Assembly: GCA_003218615.1 (NCBI GenBank)
Contig: QHOD01000014.1
Coordinates: 1 to 14,419 of the forward strand
Length of the DNA stretch: 14,419 nucleotides
Direction: 5' to 3'
DNA from: Verrucomicrobiota bacterium
Lineage (GTDB): Bacteria; Verrucomicrobiota; Verrucomicrobiia; Chthoniobacterales; UBA10450
How positions within the stretch are numbered: the first letter of the stretch is position 1; each line of letters starts with the position of its first letter. Both the position numbers and the translations under genes were made by a program. The notes beneath the pieces were generated by a model. The model saw only the letters and a list, made by a program, of their open reading frames with translations. It was not told where the DNA came from and ran no database searches. Shown piece after piece: positions 6,084 to 13,166 of the stretch.

Positions 6084-6872
6084 TCAGATTGCGAGCAAGC
6101 TGATATCCATTTGATAAAACTTGAAGGTATTTTCTTCCCCGTTGCCATCGGCGGCTACTGCTCGGTACCGATCCAGAACATCGTTGATGAACTCCGGCCG
6201 TTCGGCTTCGGGCAAACGGCGCGTCCATTCGACGCAGCCTACTGCACAGAAACCGGAAAAAGCCGCACGTGACCCAAAATCCCACGCATGATCCGTGGTA
6301 TTAACACGCAGCACCCGGAAACCATTGCGCTCTGCCTTAGCTGCGTACTCGTCTGATGTCAGATGCAGATAAGGATCGTGAAAATCGGGGAAGTAACCGC
6401 TCCATTTCGACGTTCGCCGTGTCTCTTCCACGACATTTTCCAAACTCTTGCGCGCGCCTGCCGCGACAAGCCGAAGCTGCGCTTTGCCACCGGGAATCAA
6501 GGCAGAATGGATGGAACCAAGAGCCGCATCCTGCTCAGGAATCCAGTGCAGTGCATTAAAAGAAACCACGAGATCAAACTCGTCTTGGAAAGGCAGAGAA
6601 CGAGCGTCCGCCAGCTCAAATCGGAGGTTGGGGTGCGTTGCCGGACCGAAGTGGCTCTGAGCGAAGCTAATCATGTCACCTGACGGATCGACCCCGACAA
6701 CCGAACCTCGCGGGACGCGAGAAGCGATTTGCGCGGTGATCTTTCCATCGCCGCATCCGACATCAAGGATTCGCTCCGAGCCCTTAAGATCGAGAAGAGC
6801 GAGTACTTCCTGAGCCATCGCTTCCTGCAGCGACGACCGGCGATAGTACTCCGTAGCATTCCATTCTGTCAT
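6084..6872 (-). CDS. Class I SAM-dependent methyltransferase, trans-aconitate methyltransferase-like
   Basis: A 262-residue cytosolic methyltransferase. The SAM-binding motif I is ILDVGCGDGK (residues 35-44), motif II has the acidic residue in GSVVGVDPSGDM, LADARSLPF carries the adenine-side Asp, and FDLVVSFNALHWIPEQDAAL forms motif IV. The N-terminus WNATEYYRRSSLQEAMAQEV and the tail VLDRYRAVAADG are like Tam (trans-aconitate 2-methyltransferase) and its many relatives. The exact acceptor cannot be deduced. ATG 6872 gives the family-like MTEWNA start; the frame is open to GTG 6896, preceded by GAGGCGG, so an 8-residue extension is possible. It is transcribed away from the MsrB-like gene, with about 160 bases of shared upstream DNA, and seems to be monocistronic. 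Confidence 0.9.
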   Translation of the reverse strand: MTEWNATEYYRRSSLQEAMAQEVLALLDLKGSERILDVGCGDGKITAQIASRVPRGSVVGVDPSGDMISFAQSHFGPATHPNLRFELADARSLPFQDEFDLVVSFNALHWIPEQDAALGSIHSALIPGGKAQLRLVAAGARKSLENVVEETRRTSKWSGYFPDFHDPYLHLTSDEYAAKAERNGFRVLRVNTTDHAWDFGSRAAFSGFCAVGCVEWTRRLPEAERPEFINDVLDRYRAVAADGNGEENTFKFYQMDISLLAI

Positions 6873-7034
6873 GTGCGGTAACGAGGAATGCCGCACCTTA
6901 TTCCGCCTCGACTACACTTCCAAATAGTCTCACGGTTCCAAGCGCTGAAACGGCGCAATCAGTCCTCCCTCTGTTTGAGAAAAATAAGTGACAGACGTGG
7001 CCAATCTCTGATTCAATAGCGTGACTGCGATCAA

Positions 7035-7637
7035 ATGTACGTGAGCCGAATCACCAGCGAGGAAAGATCGGCCCTCAGCACGTACGTTGGTGTCGGCATC
7101 GCGATCGTGCTCATCGCCGGGGGGCTCTACATTTTCGTTCTCGTGCAGAAAGAGAAAAAGGAGACCACCGGTTTCGATCCGAACCGGCCCGTCCCGAGCG
7201 ACGCCGTCTTGAAACGCCGATTAAAGGCCGAGGAATATTCCGTCGTGCGTGAAGGTGGCGCCCAAACGCCTTTTCAAAACGAGTTCTGGAATAACGAGCG
7301 CACCGGCGTCTATGTCGATGTCATTAGCGGCGAACCACTCTTCACTTCGCTCGACAAATTCGATAGCGGCCTCGGCATGCCCACGTTTAGCAAACCGATC
7401 TCGAAAGATCTCCTCGTCGAGAAGCTGGACACTTCGCACGATATGCAGCGCACCGAGGTGCGCGCCAAACGAAGCAACGCCCGCCTAGGCTATATCTTTC
7501 CCGACCCGAAATCGCCCAGTGGACAAAGTTACTCCGTTTACTCGGCCGCCTTCCATTTCATTCCAATCGAGAGAATGAAAGGTGAAGGTTACGAAGCGTT
7601 CCTGTCGCTGGTGGAGAAAAAGCCTGCCACGCCGTAG
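7035..7637 (+). CDS. Membrane-anchored MsrB-fold protein without any cysteine (probable pseudoenzyme)
   Basis: Two hundred residues: a short N-terminus, one membrane segment (about 17-37, YVGVGIAIVLIAGGLYIFVL), a linker and an MsrB domain from about residue 63. The fold is plain from LKAEEYSVVREGGAQTPF, FWNNERTGVYVDVISGEPLF, KFDSGLGMPTFSKPI, TEVRAKRSNARLGYIF and FHFIPIERM. Active MsrB reduces methionine-R-sulfoxide with a Cys in RYCINSA; here that place is Ser167 (SYSVYSA). The Arg before it is Ser165, the His of LGHVF is Tyr153 and the Trp of GWPSF is Met115. The four zinc Cys positions are also substituted. His135 of SHxM remains. Reductase activity by the known mechanism is not possible. 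It could bind methionine sulfoxide or have a structural role in the envelope. The last codons and the stop lie inside a GCCGTAGC repeat. No good ribosome binding site precedes ATG 7035. Confidence 0.85.
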   Translation: MYVSRITSEERSALSTYVGVGIAIVLIAGGLYIFVLVQKEKKETTGFDPNRPVPSDAVLKRRLKAEEYSVVREGGAQTPFQNEFWNNERTGVYVDVISGEPLFTSLDKFDSGLGMPTFSKPISKDLLVEKLDTSHDMQRTEVRAKRSNARLGYIFPDPKSPSGQSYSVYSAAFHFIPIERMKGEGYEAFLSLVEKKPATP

Positions 7638-7672
7638 CGGACGCGGAAGCGGGCCTGCCGCGCCGTAGCTAC
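7621..7672. repeat. GCCGTAGC repeat pair across the MsrB-like stop codon
   Basis: Two half-units: GCCTGCCACGCCGTAGCGG then, 22 bases on, GCCTGCCGCGCCGTAGCTAC. The first supplies the final Pro-Ala-Thr-Pro codons and the TAG of the MsrB-like gene. The second abuts the orphan gene tail at 7661. The arms resemble copy D at 8112-8147. Confidence 0.6.
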
Positions 7673-7804
7673 GCTCCCCCTCCGCCGGTTGGCGTCGTCA
7701 TCTACCCGGGCTATGGCTATTACGGGCCGCGGTTCGGGTTCTACGGTGCCCACCGATTCCACGGCCGACACGGTTATTGGCGTTCTCATCATCACTGGCG
7801 GTAA
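7661..7804 (+). pseudogene. Orphan C-terminal fragment of a Tyr/Gly/His-rich exported protein
   Basis: In the frame ending at TAA 7802-7804 the DNA reads RRSYAPPPPVGVVIYPGYGY, then YGPRFGFYGAHRFHGRHGYW and RSHHHWR, a low-complexity tail like those of small exported Tyr/Gly/His-rich proteins. No start codon, ribosome binding site or signal peptide precedes it in that frame, which runs upstream only into the MsrB-like gene and the repeat at 7621-7672. I infer that the front of the gene was lost, perhaps by recombination at the repeat. The strand and frame are set by natural repeats such as P-G-Y-G-Y-Y-G and H-H-H-W-R. The antisense frame is a shadow. Confidence 0.5.
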
Positions 7805-7870
7805 ACCGACAGGCTTGAGCACCTGACGCAATTCGCGCAACTTTAGCTATATGAGAAGATTAAATCTTGT

Positions 7871-8026
7871 ATGAAACAGTACGCCAAAATTTTGTTTTCG
7901 ATTCTCACCGCGCTTATTTGCGCGACTGCCTTTTCGGCAGATCAACCCGCCTGCAAGAAGACGGGCAAGAATTGCCCGATGAATAACGGCAAGGCATGCA
8001 ATTGCGGCAAGAGCTGCGATTGCTAG
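7871..8026 (+). CDS. Exported cysteine-rich small peptide, metallothionein-like
   Basis: A 51-residue gene: MKQYAKILFSILTALICATA is a signal peptide with positive start and hydrophobic core, probably cleaved after FSA near residue 23. The mature 28 residues hold six Cys (positions 28, 35, 43, 45, 49, 51) spaced C-x6-C-x7-C-x-C-x3-C-x-C with many Lys, Gly and Asn. This could bind a soft metal or form disulfides outside the cytoplasm; neither is proven. GAGAAG lies 12 bases before ATG 7871. A seven-codon frame from ATG 7851 (MRRLNLV) ends in TGA overlapping the gene's ATG as ATGA, so translation could be coupled. The gene sits between the orphan tail and the second compound repeat. Confidence 0.75.
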   Translation: MKQYAKILFSILTALICATAFSADQPACKKTGKNCPMNNGKACNCGKSCDC

Positions 8027-8042
8027 TCAAAACTGCTTGCCA

Positions 8043-8100
8043 CGCCGTCTTGTCACGTCGGAGCTTTAGCAAAGACGGAGACTCCGCGGAGGCGGATCAC
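8043..8100. repeat. GCCGT-type dispersed repeat, copy C
   Basis: Begins CGCCGTCTTGTCACGTCGGA and ends AGGCGGATCACCC. It matches copy A (4171-4229) along its full length. It is 17 bases past the stop of the Cys-rich peptide gene. Confidence 0.7.
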
Positions 8101-8111
8101 CCGCGATTCTC

Positions 8112-8147
8112 CTGCCCGCCACGCCGTAGCTTGCGCGAAGGCGGGTA
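8112..8147. repeat. GCCGTAGC dispersed repeat, copy D (clean imperfect palindrome)
   Basis: CTGCCCGCCACGCCGTAGCT then TGCGCGAAGGCGGGTAG. The arms CTGCCCGCC and GGCGGGTAG pair apart from one mismatch or wobble, so its RNA could fold as a hairpin. It is the best-preserved member of the family in the window. Confidence 0.75.
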
Positions 8148-8210
8148 GCCGTATTCTGTAGCCGCTGTTGCTGACTGCGGTCTCTGCATTTTTCGGTCGC
8201 CTGTTCCAGT

Positions 8211-8238
8211 CATGATGAGTGTATATACACCTATGATG
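8211..8238. repeat. 28-bp near-palindrome, copy 2
   Basis: Differs from copy 1 (4246-4273) at a single position (CATGAT for CATCAT) and keeps the perfect core GTGTATATACAC at 8219-8230. Similarity to copy 1 extends over about 8198-8252, with CGCCTGTT before and TTG.CGTT.GGC after. It lies between the Cys-rich peptide gene and the 3' end of trpF. Confidence 0.9.
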
Positions 8239-8273
8239 CTTTGCCGTTGGGCCTCCGGCAAGTCTCAATCATC

Positions 8274-8939
8274 TCAGCGTCCTGTCGCGCCTAAGCGCTT
8301 GGCTCCACGGATGAACTCACGCATTTTGCGAGCATCTTTAAATCCGTCGGATCCTTTCGTTCCTGAATTCACGTCAACGCCAAACGGATGCACGTATTCG
8401 ATCGCAGATCGCACATTTTCAGAATTCAGACCGCCAGCGAGGATAATCGCAATTTCCGGGTAGCGCATGACAATTTGCCGGCTGACCGACCAATCATGCA
8501 TCTTTCCAGTACCTCCTACTTGACCAGTCGCCACATTGATCGTGTCGAGAACGAAACCGTCCACCAGCTTCTCGAAGGCTTCAGGATAGGCGACACTGTC
8601 GGCAGAAATGACATTGACGGACTTGAATATCTTCACGTAGGGAAGCCGGCCCCGCAAACGTTCCACAGAGTGGGGAGCAATTTCGCTGTGAAGTTGGACG
8701 GTCGTGATTCCGCTCTGCTGCAACAGCCGCTCAAGTTCACCTATCTCTTCTATATGGGTTACCAGCACTGCTTCCACCGACGGCGGCAATGCGCGAGAAA
8801 TGTCCCTCGCAACAGCAGCAGAAATAAAGTCCGGGCTATTATGTCTTTGGCCGACGAGAAGACCAACGGCGTCTGCGCCACACTGAGCGGCTAGCAATGC
8901 ATCCTCCGACCGCCTTATACCGCAAATTTTAACGTACAT
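8274..8939 (-). CDS. trpF: Phosphoribosylanthranilate isomerase
   Basis: A 221-residue TIM-barrel enzyme that converts N-(5'-phosphoribosyl)anthranilate to CdRP in tryptophan synthesis. The N-terminus MYVKICGIRRSEDA carries the catalytic base Cys6, and the general acid is Asp132 in VDGFVLDT. The phosphate-binding loops are seen as GQVGGTGKMHDW, ILAGGLNSENV and GVDVNSGTKG. The length is usual. One departure: the conserved Ser-Pro-Arg after strand 2 is Ser-Pro-Asp (HNSPDFIS), a divergent form in which the Arg is replaced. No other trp gene is near. It starts 33 bases after the stop of the large Asp-box gene on the same strand, so it may be co-transcribed with it although no functional link is known. 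No clear ribosome binding site is visible before ATG 8939. Confidence 0.93.
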   Translation of the reverse strand: MYVKICGIRRSEDALLAAQCGADAVGLLVGQRHNSPDFISAAVARDISRALPPSVEAVLVTHIEEIGELERLLQQSGITTVQLHSEIAPHSVERLRGRLPYVKIFKSVNVISADSVAYPEAFEKLVDGFVLDTINVATGQVGGTGKMHDWSVSRQIVMRYPEIAIILAGGLNSENVRSAIEYVHPFGVDVNSGTKGSDGFKDARKMREFIRGAKRLGATGR

Positions 8940-8972
8940 TATGCGCTGGCGATGACTGCGGCCTCAACCCTC

Positions 8973-11900
8973 TCAACGCCTCACCTGCTCAACCTCAGTT
9001 TTGATTTCCAGAAATCCCGCTTGCTTCAATTGCTGATTCAACGCGGGAAGATCGGCTTCGAGTAATTTGCGCCACGCTTCCATCATCGGTTCGATTTTTG
9101 TCTGGAGATCCGCGACTGCGACCTTGACTGCAGCTGTTGGCACAGCATCTGCGCCTTCGATCTCGTTGAACAGGTGCGTTGTCGATTCCAAAACGAAAAG
9201 CGAGGGTGGAGCACCTGGCCGCGGATGGGGCGGCCCAAACTTCATGAGTATTTGAGCAAAGGCCTCCAGTTTTTGCGTGACGTCAGGTCGCTCCGCAGCC
9301 TGTGCCTTGAGTTTCGTTAGCTGCTCGGCGATTTCGTCAAAGTTCTTGCCGATCGGCGCCAGCTGAAGCCGTAGCTGATACAACTGCCACGAGAGAGCGA
9401 ACTGTTCCTGAAGGTCGGCTGCCGATGTTTTAACGCGTGGATCCATTGCGACGGTCAACGGTTGGCTGAACGTTTTGTCGCCGACGGTCAACGTAACCGT
9501 GTAATCACCCGGCCCAGCCCATGGTGATGTCGCCGTCGGTGCCGTGTTGCGATACGTCGCGGAGATCGGAAACTCCGGTTCCACATGCGGGACCGGCGTG
9601 TAATGCATGTCCCACAGAAACCGATGCATGCCTCCTTTCGTGGAGACTGATTGCGGCGGCCGAATCCAATAGCTCGGAATTTTGAGCCGTTTCGGATTCG
9701 CCTGTACCGGCACATCTGCGCTTGAATATTTCCGAACTGACTGGGCTTTGCCGTCTTTGATCTCGATCGTTACCGGACCGCTCGCATCTTTCGAAAGGAA
9801 ATAATCGATCATCGCGCCGTCGGGGGGATTTTCCCCAGCTGGTTCATCCGGGGGCAACGGCGTGTCGGTGTTCAGGTTCACGCGAACGCGCAACGCAGTC
9901 CGCGGTTTAAACAGCAGATTCTCGTGCTGGTTCCTGTTGAGTTCCCGCAGCGGCGTGATGTTGTCGAGGACCCAGAACCCGCGACCATGCGTCGCGACGA
10001 TGAGATCGTTGTTCTTAACAACTAGGTCGCGCACAGAACTCGCTGGCAGATTCAATCGCAACGATTCCCAGTTCGCACCGTCATCGAACGAAACGTAAAC
10101 GCCTTTTTCCGCTCCGGCGAACAGGAGGCCTTTCCGTTCCGGATCTTCGCGAACTGCGTTGACGATTTGGCCGGGGGCTATTCCGTTAGCAATCTCCGTC
10201 CACGTTTTGCCGCTGTCGTGCGTCGCAAAAATGTGCGGCCGCAGATCGTCGATCCGCATGGTGTTGACCGCCCCGTACGCGGTGTTTGAATCGAAATGTC
10301 CGGCTTCGATCAGCGAAATCTTCTGCCACGCCGAAACACCGGCCGGCGTCACGTTGTTCCAGGTTTTTCCGCCGTCGGTCGTGAGATGAACCAAACCGTC
10401 GTCGGTCCCGCACCAGATCCGGTTCGCGTCGAGCGGTGACGGCGCAACGGTGTAAATCACGCCGCGCCGACGAGCCTGCTTTGTTGCGTCCTCTTTGTAT
10501 TTTCCAATGCTCGCCGGCAGCTCGTAATTCGGCCGCGACAAATCCGGGCTGATCTTTTCCCAGTGATCGCCACGATCGCGTGTTTGCCAAAGCGTGTTTC
10601 CGGCGAAGAAGAGCAAACGCGGATCGAGCGGCGAAAAGACAACCGGCTCAGTCCGCAACATCCGGAAGTCTTCTGTTTGCAGCGGCACCGGAAGTATATT
10701 TTGCGCCTGGCCAGTGCGTCGATCGAATCGCGTCAGTTTACCGCCAATGATAATGTCTGAATCGATCGGATCGACGACGACGTAACCGTATTCCTCTGCG
10801 GCGACCGGCTGCCAATCGCGGAACGTGATCTTGCCCTCATCGCCGCGGCTTTTGATTCCGACCGAACCGCTTTCCTGTTGGCCGCTGTAAAGCCGATACG
10901 GAAACGCATTGTCCGCGCTAACGTGATACAACTGCGCGGTGGATTGGTTGTACCACGAGCTCCAGCTCTTGCCGGCGTTCACAGTGACGATCGCGCCCTG
11001 GTCCGAACCCAGCAGAATGATGTCGGGATTATTCGGATTGATCCAAACATTTTGATAATCGTCGCCGCCAGGTGCGCCGCGCCAGCCGTCCCACGTTTTG
11101 CCGCCGTCAGTCGATTTCCAACAGACCACGCTCGTCGAGTACACGATCTGCGGATTTTTTGGATCGAACCGCACCACCGGGAGATCGCCGCCGCCGATTC
11201 CAAGGCCGGGCCGCGGATCGTCGGTCGTGCCGCTCCAGGTTTCGCCGGCGTCGTTCGAGCGATAAAGTTTGGCGATCGTCTTTGTCCGGACTGCGGCGAA
11301 CAATGTTTTCGGCGCGCTCGGCGCAATCGCGATGTTCGCCTGGACGATGTTGCTCGGCAGCCCTTTGGTTAATTGGCGCCACGTATTGCCGGCGTCGGTG
11401 GATTTAAAAATGCCGCCGCCGTCTCCATTGAACACTCCGTTTTCCCACGGTCCTTCGCGCGATTCCCACAGCGCCGCGTAAACAACCTGCGGATTGCTCG
11501 GATCGATCAGCACATCGCTCGCGCCGACGTTCTCATCGCGATAAAGAACTTTTTCGAATGTTTTTCCGCCGTCGAGCGATCGATAAACGCCGCGCTCTTC
11601 GTTAGGCCCGTAGGGATGACCGGCTACAGCAACAAACATGCGGTCCGGATTTTTTGGATCGACAGCTAACTGCGCGATCTGCTGAGCGTCGCGTAATCCG
11701 AGATGCATCCACGTCTTTCCAGCGTCAGCCGATTTATAAATGCCGTCGCCTACTGAAAGATCAGGCCGATGCAATCCTTCGCCGCTGCCGACATAAACAA
11801 CGTTCGGATTTGAAATTGAAACCGCGATCGCGCCAACTGATGCGGTCGGCTGATCATCAAAGATCGGCTGCCATGTCCGACCGTAGTCGGTCGATTTGAA

Positions 11901-12095
11901 AACCCCGCCATTCACCGGCGCCATGTAGAAAACATTCGGCTGCGACGGGACCCCCGCGATCGCGCGTGTTCGCCCGCCGCGGTAAGGTCCAATATTCCGC
12001 CAGCGCAAAATCGAATCGAATTCTCCCGCGCGCGCCTTCCCAATACCCAAAATGATCGCCAAACCGATTACGATTACATTTCGAACCGATCCCAT
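8973..12095 (-). CDS. Large exported Asp-box (BNR/sortilin-like) beta-propeller protein
   Basis: About 1040 residues. MGSVRNVIVIGLAIILGIGK plus ARA is a signal peptide, so the protein is exported. Eleven Asp-box motifs (S/T-x-D/N-x-G-x-x-W/F) were found, starting near residues 68, 122, 173, 232, 280, 328, 371, 505, 572, 625 and 669; for example STDYGRTW, SADAGKTW, STDGGKTW and THDSGKTW. They imply one or two propellers of the VPS10/sialidase-like type. After HGRGFWVLDNITPLRE a C-terminal part of about 330 residues contains a beta-rich stretch (GPGDYTVTLTVGDKTFSQPL) and a helical end. Such proteins are often labelled glycosyl hydrolase, but no catalytic residues are evident, and the ligand is unknown. 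ATG 12095 is chosen because the signal peptide starts there and GGCGG precedes it; the frame extends to 12164 without protein-like sequence. Confidence 0.88.
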   Translation of the reverse strand: MGSVRNVIVIGLAIILGIGKARAGEFDSILRWRNIGPYRGGRTRAIAGVPSQPNVFYMAPVNGGVFKSTDYGRTWQPIFDDQPTASVGAIAVSISNPNVVYVGSGEGLHRPDLSVGDGIYKSADAGKTWMHLGLRDAQQIAQLAVDPKNPDRMFVAVAGHPYGPNEERGVYRSLDGGKTFEKVLYRDENVGASDVLIDPSNPQVVYAALWESREGPWENGVFNGDGGGIFKSTDAGNTWRQLTKGLPSNIVQANIAIAPSAPKTLFAAVRTKTIAKLYRSNDAGETWSGTTDDPRPGLGIGGGDLPVVRFDPKNPQIVYSTSVVCWKSTDGGKTWDGWRGAPGGDDYQNVWINPNNPDIILLGSDQGAIVTVNAGKSWSSWYNQSTAQLYHVSADNAFPYRLYSGQQESGSVGIKSRGDEGKITFRDWQPVAAEEYGYVVVDPIDSDIIIGGKLTRFDRRTGQAQNILPVPLQTEDFRMLRTEPVVFSPLDPRLLFFAGNTLWQTRDRGDHWEKISPDLSRPNYELPASIGKYKEDATKQARRRGVIYTVAPSPLDANRIWCGTDDGLVHLTTDGGKTWNNVTPAGVSAWQKISLIEAGHFDSNTAYGAVNTMRIDDLRPHIFATHDSGKTWTEIANGIAPGQIVNAVREDPERKGLLFAGAEKGVYVSFDDGANWESLRLNLPASSVRDLVVKNNDLIVATHGRGFWVLDNITPLRELNRNQHENLLFKPRTALRVRVNLNTDTPLPPDEPAGENPPDGAMIDYFLSKDASGPVTIEIKDGKAQSVRKYSSADVPVQANPKRLKIPSYWIRPPQSVSTKGGMHRFLWDMHYTPVPHVEPEFPISATYRNTAPTATSPWAGPGDYTVTLTVGDKTFSQPLTVAMDPRVKTSAADLQEQFALSWQLYQLRLQLAPIGKNFDEIAEQLTKLKAQAAERPDVTQKLEAFAQILMKFGPPHPRPGAPPSLFVLESTTHLFNEIEGADAVPTAAVKVAVADLQTKIEPMMEAWRKLLEADLPALNQQLKQAGFLEIKTEVEQVRR

Positions 12096-12239
12096 AAGCC
12101 GCCACTGTCTTCTGCGAATCCGAAAGGTGCAATGTGTGAGTAATCGGTTGTCAGTCGTCCACAATGAGCGGCCATTGATTGCTTGACGGCTGCGCGCAAT
12201 CTTTTATCTCCCATCTTCTAACTCCGAGCTTCAGGCCTC

Positions 12240-12914
12240 ATGCTATCTGCTGTAATCTTCGATCTCGATGGCGTGCTCGCCGACTCCGAGCCGTGGTGGA
12301 GCCAGATCGACGCAACATTACTCGCTGAGTACGGCGTCACGTATCGCGGCGAATACCATCAGAACGTGGTCGGGGTGAGCTACCGGTTCGTGGTCGAGTT
12401 TTACAAGAAAGCATTTGCCCTCTCCGCGCCGACTGAGGAAATGATGCGGCGTCGCGGTGAGATCGCGACGGAGTTCTTTGCCAATCGGGTCGACCTGTTT
12501 CCTAACGTCAAAGAAGTGTTGGAAGAACTGCGGCAGATGAAACTGCATCTCGCCGTCGCCACGAGCTCGGTCAGCGCGTCTGCGCGACCCTTTTTAGATC
12601 GACATCAACTGACCGGATTCTTCGAGGTCATTGTTACTGGCGAAGAAGTCGAACGCGGCAAACCCGCTCCCGACAGCTACCTGTGCGCGGCGGAGAAACT
12701 TGGAATCCCTGTCGACAAATGCCTTGTGGTTGAGGATGCGCTTCCCGGCGTCGCCGCTGGCAAAGCGGCGAAGATGCGCGTCGCCGCGATTCCCGACCGC
12801 CGCTTTGTCGACCCACGCGAGTACGAGAAAGAAGCAGACTACGTCCTCGGCAGTTTGAAGGAATTGCCAACTGTGATCCATAGTCTCGGCTTGATCTCGC
12901 GTGGCACCCCGTAG
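12240..12914 (+). CDS. HAD-superfamily hydrolase, beta-phosphoglucomutase-like
   Basis: A 224-residue phosphatase or phosphomutase of HAD subfamily IA. Motif I is FDLDGVLADSE with nucleophile Asp8 and acid/base Asp10. Motif II is Thr/Ser in VATSSVSASA (about 108-110), motif III is Lys141 in GKPAPDSY, and motif IV is VVEDALPGVAAG with Glu165 and Asp166. The helical cap between residues 17 and 88 is the small type seen in beta-phosphoglucomutase and 2-deoxyglucose-6-phosphate phosphatase relatives. The substrate is not determinable. ATG 12240 follows a weak AGG. It is divergent from the Asp-box gene with about 145 bases between. The last residues RGTP and the TAG are read from a GCCGTAGC-type repeat, so the original C-terminus may have been altered slightly. 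Confidence 0.92.
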   Translation: MLSAVIFDLDGVLADSEPWWSQIDATLLAEYGVTYRGEYHQNVVGVSYRFVVEFYKKAFALSAPTEEMMRRRGEIATEFFANRVDLFPNVKEVLEELRQMKLHLAVATSSVSASARPFLDRHQLTGFFEVIVTGEEVERGKPAPDSYLCAAEKLGIPVDKCLVVEDALPGVAAGKAAKMRVAAIPDRRFVDPREYEKEADYVLGSLKELPTVIHSLGLISRGTP

Positions 12915-12933
12915 CTTTCTTTTGGCGATGCTG
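12900..12933. repeat. Degenerate GCCGTAGC repeat across the HAD stop codon
   Basis: GTGGCACCCCGTAGCTTTCT then TTTGGCGATGCTGG follows the outline GCCACGCCGTAGCTTTGGCG of the family, with some substitutions. The TAG of CCCCGTAGC is the HAD gene's stop codon, as ACGCCGTAG is for the MsrB-like gene. Confidence 0.5.
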
Positions 12934-13005
12934 GAAACCAAGCTTTTGCCGACGAGTCAACGCATCCGCGGCGTACTGGCGCCCGTCGTAACCCCGTTGA
13001 AACTC
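12928..13005 (+). pseudogene. Surviving 5' end of a DHDPS-family paralogue
   Basis: In frame from ATG 12928 the DNA reads MLETKLLPTSQRIRGVLAPV and VTPLK, and the segment 12961-13002 aligns codon for codon with 13176-13217 in the intact gene downstream (IRGVLAPVVTPFR). Of 14 aligned codons most differ only at synonymous positions (GTA/GTC, CTG/TTG, GCG/GCC, GTC/GTT), with only a few replacements. This is the pattern of two paralogues that evolved as proteins, not of a fresh duplication. After about 13005 all similarity stops and the frame turns into Arg/Ser-rich sequence with a GCTCGCTCGCTC run. The rest of the gene is gone. A short reading frame remains open to 13149 but is not expected to be functional. 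Confidence 0.6.
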
Positions 13006-13166
13006 GTTCGCTGCCCGCTCGCTCGCTCCTACCCTCGTCACTTTACCTTCTATGTCGCTGATCCCGTCAGCTCCATTCAAGGCCCATCTTTCGCACGGCG
13101 TACTTCGCGCCGGTGTCGGTGGGATCGCGAATTGCGATTTGCGCACTAATGTTTGTGAGAAACCAA

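Noticed and set aside
6988..7018. Promoter for the MsrB-like gene (GTGACA ... TCAATA)
   Set aside because: Spacing of 19 bases and weak matches to both boxes; not enough to call.
10878..11372. Plus-strand frame of 164 codons inside the large propeller gene
   Set aside because: Antisense shadow; the minus strand carries regular Asp-box motifs throughout.
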